Assembly (NCBI GenBank): GCA_002435595.1
Contig: DJBL01000098.1
Span: forward strand, 1 to 5,430
Direction: 5' to 3'
Length of the DNA stretch: 5,430 bases
Source of the DNA: Stenotrophomonas maltophilia
Lineage (GTDB): Bacteria > Pseudomonadota > Gammaproteobacteria > Xanthomonadales > Xanthomonadaceae
Every line of letters begins with the position of its first letter. Position 1 is the first letter of the stretch. The translations under genes and the position numbers were made by a program. Of this stretch, positions 3,324 through 5,430 are shown one piece after another. The notes beneath the pieces are model-generated. The model saw only the letters and a program-made list of their open reading frames with translations, had not been told where the DNA came from and ran no database searches.

Positions 3324-5430
3324 TCAGGCCTGGCGCAATGCCGTCATCCGCTGGGCCAGTTTCTTGGCCGAAATGCCGGTCCGGGCGCCCAGCTCCTGTG
3401 CAAACAGCGACACCCGCAGCTCCTCCAGGTCCCAGCGCAACGCCTGCCACTGCGGGCGTTGGCGCAGCCCGCGCGCCTCGGCGTCGGCCAGCGCATCGAT
3501 GAACGGCCGCAGCTCCAGCATCCGCGCCTGGTCGCGGGGCGGATCGCGTTTGGCGCGCTCGCTGCGCAGGATCATCGCGCGCAGGTAGCGTGGGTACTGC
3601 GCCAACGCGTCGGCGGGCGTCTCACGCAGGAACCCGGGGTGCACCAATCCGGCCAGCTGCTGTTCCAGGTCGTCCAGGTTGCCGCGCGCCCAGCCCATCA
3701 GTGGCGAGGCCAGCAACGGCTTGAGCTCGGCCACATGGGCCAGGATGTTCTCGGCCAGCTTCAGCCGCGCCATCGCCTCGGCGAACAGGCCCTTGCCGGC
3801 CGCGTCGCGACGCTGCGCATAGGTGGCCGGGTCGCGGATCTCGCCCAGCCCGTCGGCCAACACCGCGTTCATCGCCGCATCGACCAGGTCGCCGCGCAGG
3901 CGTTCCTGCGATTCGATCGCCGCATACAGTAGACCGGTCTTGGGCGGCACCGGCAACTGCTTGCGGGCCTGCTTGGCCTTGTCGGCCAGCGCGATTTCCA
4001 GCAGGCGGCGCACGCCCAGCGGGTGCTGCTCGGCCGCCTCGTTGCGGTCGGCGAAGATCCGCAGCGCGGCGCTGTCGCCCTCATCCACCAGTGCCGGGTA
4101 GGCCGGCACCCCGGCTTCGCCGGGCACCTGCAGCGGAATCGGCGCGGCCGGGAAATCGCGCAGCCCGTCGGCGGCCAAGGCACGCCCGGCGCGGGCAGCG
4201 AACGCTTCGCCGGCCTGGCCGCCAAAGCGCGCGCGCAGCGCGTCCAGATCGCGCGAGCTGGCCAGCAGCTTGCCGTCCGCATCGAACAGACGCAGGTTCA
4301 TGTGCAGGTGGGTGTCGAGCGCGGCCAGGTCGAAATCGGTGGCCGCCACCTGCGCGCCGGTGGCGCGCGACAGGAACCGCGCCAGCTCGCCACGCACGTC
4401 GTCCGCGCTGGGGTCCGGGAACGCTTCGGCAAAGGCCCGCCCGAAATCCGGTGCGGGCACGTAGTTGCGACGCATCGCCTTGGGCAGGCTGCGGATCAGC
4501 GCCGAGGCCTTGTCGGCCACGAACCCGGGCGCCAGCCACGACAGGCGCGCCGCATCCAGCGCGTTGAGCAGGTGCAGCGGCACGTCCAGGCTGACGCCAT
4601 CGTCCTCGCTGCCCGGCTCGAAACGGTAATGCAGCGCCAGCCGCGCATCGCCCAGCGGCAGGTACTTGGGATAGCGCTCGGCATCGCTGCCCTCGCCGGG
4701 CAGCAGGTCGGCCAGGGTCCAGGCCAGCGCGTGGCGCTTGTCCGGGGCCAATCCCTTCCACCAGGTATCCAGCGCGGTGGCCGAGTGGATCTCGGCCGGC
4801 ACCCGGTCCAGGTACCAGCGTGCCTGCCAGCCCTCGTCGGCGACGATGCCGGCGCGGCGCAGCTTGGCTTCTTCCTCGCGCGCCTGTTCAAGCACCTTGA
4901 GGTTGTCGCCGATGACGCTGGCGCGGGTGTTGATCTCCCCGGTCACCAGGCCCTGGCGCACGAAGATGTCGTGCGCCTCGCCCGGCGCGATGCGGCCGTA
5001 GTGCACCGGCTTCTTCGGCGCCAGCACCAGCCCGAACAGGCTGATCTGCTCGGAGGCCAGCACCTGGCCCTGGGCGCGCGACCAGTGCGGATCGAAGTGC
5101 TTGCGCAGCAGCAGGTGCGGCAGCTCGGCAATCACCCAGTCCGGCTCGATCGCCGCATTGGTCAGGCCCCAGATCTTCTGGGTGTCCAAAAGCGTGGCAG
5201 TGAGCAGCCACGGCGGCGGCCGCTTGGCCAGCACCGAGCCCGGGAACGGCAGGAAGCGGCGCTGGCGCGGGGCCAGGAAATCACCCTTGTCGCTGCGATG
5301 ACCGATCTGCGTGGGCAGGCCGGCGATCAGCGCGCGGTGCAGGGTCTGGTAGGCCGCGCTACGCACCTTGTCGGTGAAGCCGCCGCCCGCATCGCGCGCA
5401 TCGGCCACCGGCGCGGCGGCCGGGGCGGCC
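3324..5430 (-). CDS. hrpA: ATP-dependent RNA helicase HrpA, C-terminal part (partial)
   Basis: HrpA is a large DEAH-box RNA helicase (about 1300 residues in E. coli), implicated there in fimbrial mRNA processing and reported to act on stalled or collided ribosomes. The window holds its last 701 residues; the RecA-like motor domains and start codon lie past the right edge, and the frame is open to 5430. Residue numbers below count from the GTG at 5408. An Ala/Pro-rich linker leads into the OB-fold region (about 20-110: LHRALIAGLPTQIG, APRQRRFLPFPGS, IEPDWVIAELP), then HWSRAQGQVLASEQISLFGL (109-128) and the long HrpA-specific C-terminal domain (DUF3418 type, about 245-694), with LALHYRFEPGSEDDGVSL, SLPKAMRRNYVPAPD, YPALVDEGDSAALRIF and LRWDLEELRVSLFAQELG. 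These blocks match my recollection of E. coli HrpA in order up to its end. The stop is TGA at 3326-3324 and no frameshift is visible. It converges on the secreted-protein gene. Confidence 0.95.
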   Translation of the reverse strand, partial: AAPAAAPVADARDAGGGFTDKVRSAAYQTLHRALIAGLPTQIGHRSDKGDFLAPRQRRFLPFPGSVLAKRPPPWLLTATLLDTQKIWGLTNAAIEPDWVIAELPHLLLRKHFDPHWSRAQGQVLASEQISLFGLVLAPKKPVHYGRIAPGEAHDIFVRQGLVTGEINTRASVIGDNLKVLEQAREEEAKLRRAGIVADEGWQARWYLDRVPAEIHSATALDTWWKGLAPDKRHALAWTLADLLPGEGSDAERYPKYLPLGDARLALHYRFEPGSEDDGVSLDVPLHLLNALDAARLSWLAPGFVADKASALIRSLPKAMRRNYVPAPDFGRAFAEAFPDPSADDVRGELARFLSRATGAQVAATDFDLAALDTHLHMNLRLFDADGKLLASSRDLDALRARFGGQAGEAFAARAGRALAADGLRDFPAAPIPLQVPGEAGVPAYPALVDEGDSAALRIFADRNEAAEQHPLGVRRLLEIALADKAKQARKQLPVPPKTGLLYAAIESQERLRGDLVDAAMNAVLADGLGEIRDPATYAQRRDAAGKGLFAEAMARLKLAENILAHVAELKPLLASPLMGWARGNLDDLEQQLAGLVHPGFLRETPADALAQYPRYLRAMILRSERAKRDPPRDQARMLELRPFIDALADAEARGLRQRPQWQALRWDLEELRVSLFAQELGARTGISAKKLAQRMTALRQA

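Noticed and set aside
2712..3450. Minus-strand frames opposite the secreted-protein gene (190 and 230 codons)
   Set aside because: They lack a family signature and a convincing ribosome site and overlap hrpA's 3' end or the plus-strand gene, which has a signal peptide and clean boundaries.
1..5430. Mobile element, CRISPR array, tRNA, prophage or defence system
   Set aside because: No transposase or integrase frame, no regularly spaced repeats, no tRNA-like fold and no recognised defence gene was seen; base composition is uniform across the window.

Overview
The window is high-GC, gene-dense chromosomal DNA with strong G/C third-position bias. Protein signatures point to a gammaproteobacterium, most likely of the Xanthomonadaceae (Xanthomonas/Stenotrophomonas type). 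The family assignment is inferred from protein style and gene content, not from a search.

Layout, left to right. (1) Positions 1-12 look like Illumina adapter, so the genuine sequence probably begins at about 13, at a contig edge. (2) 13-363, minus strand: N-terminal part of an inner-membrane protein with one transmembrane helix and a periplasmic TPR-like start, truncated by the contig edge. (3) 393-2546, minus strand: complete relA, the monofunctional ribosome-associated (p)ppGpp synthetase. It lies 29 nt upstream of gene 2 and is probably cotranscribed with it. (4) 2547-2742: a 196-nt divergent intergenic region with two perfect palindromes, short repeats and weak promoter candidates. (5) 2743-3267, plus strand: a small exported protein of unknown function with a signal peptide, an acidic helical segment, a coiled coil and a beta-rich C-terminal module. 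(6) 3268-3323: a short gap between convergent genes holding one inverted repeat. (7) 3324-5430, minus strand: the C-terminal 701 residues of hrpA, a DEAH-box RNA helicase whose motor domains lie beyond the right edge.

How the genes relate. RelA senses uncharged tRNA on stalled ribosomes and makes the alarmone. HrpA is an RNA helicase linked in E. coli to mRNA processing and rescue of stalled or collided ribosomes. Both act around translation stress, but they are in separate transcription units with an oppositely oriented gene between them, so a functional link is only speculative. The secreted protein shares its upstream region with relA and could be co-regulated with it through the intergenic palindromes, which is untested.

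I see no mobile element, CRISPR array, tRNA/rRNA or defence system. The window reads as ordinary core-genome sequence. The points most worth a second look are the adapter remnant, the relA/secreted-protein intergenic region, the uncharacterised secreted protein and a substitution in a conserved RelA loop.
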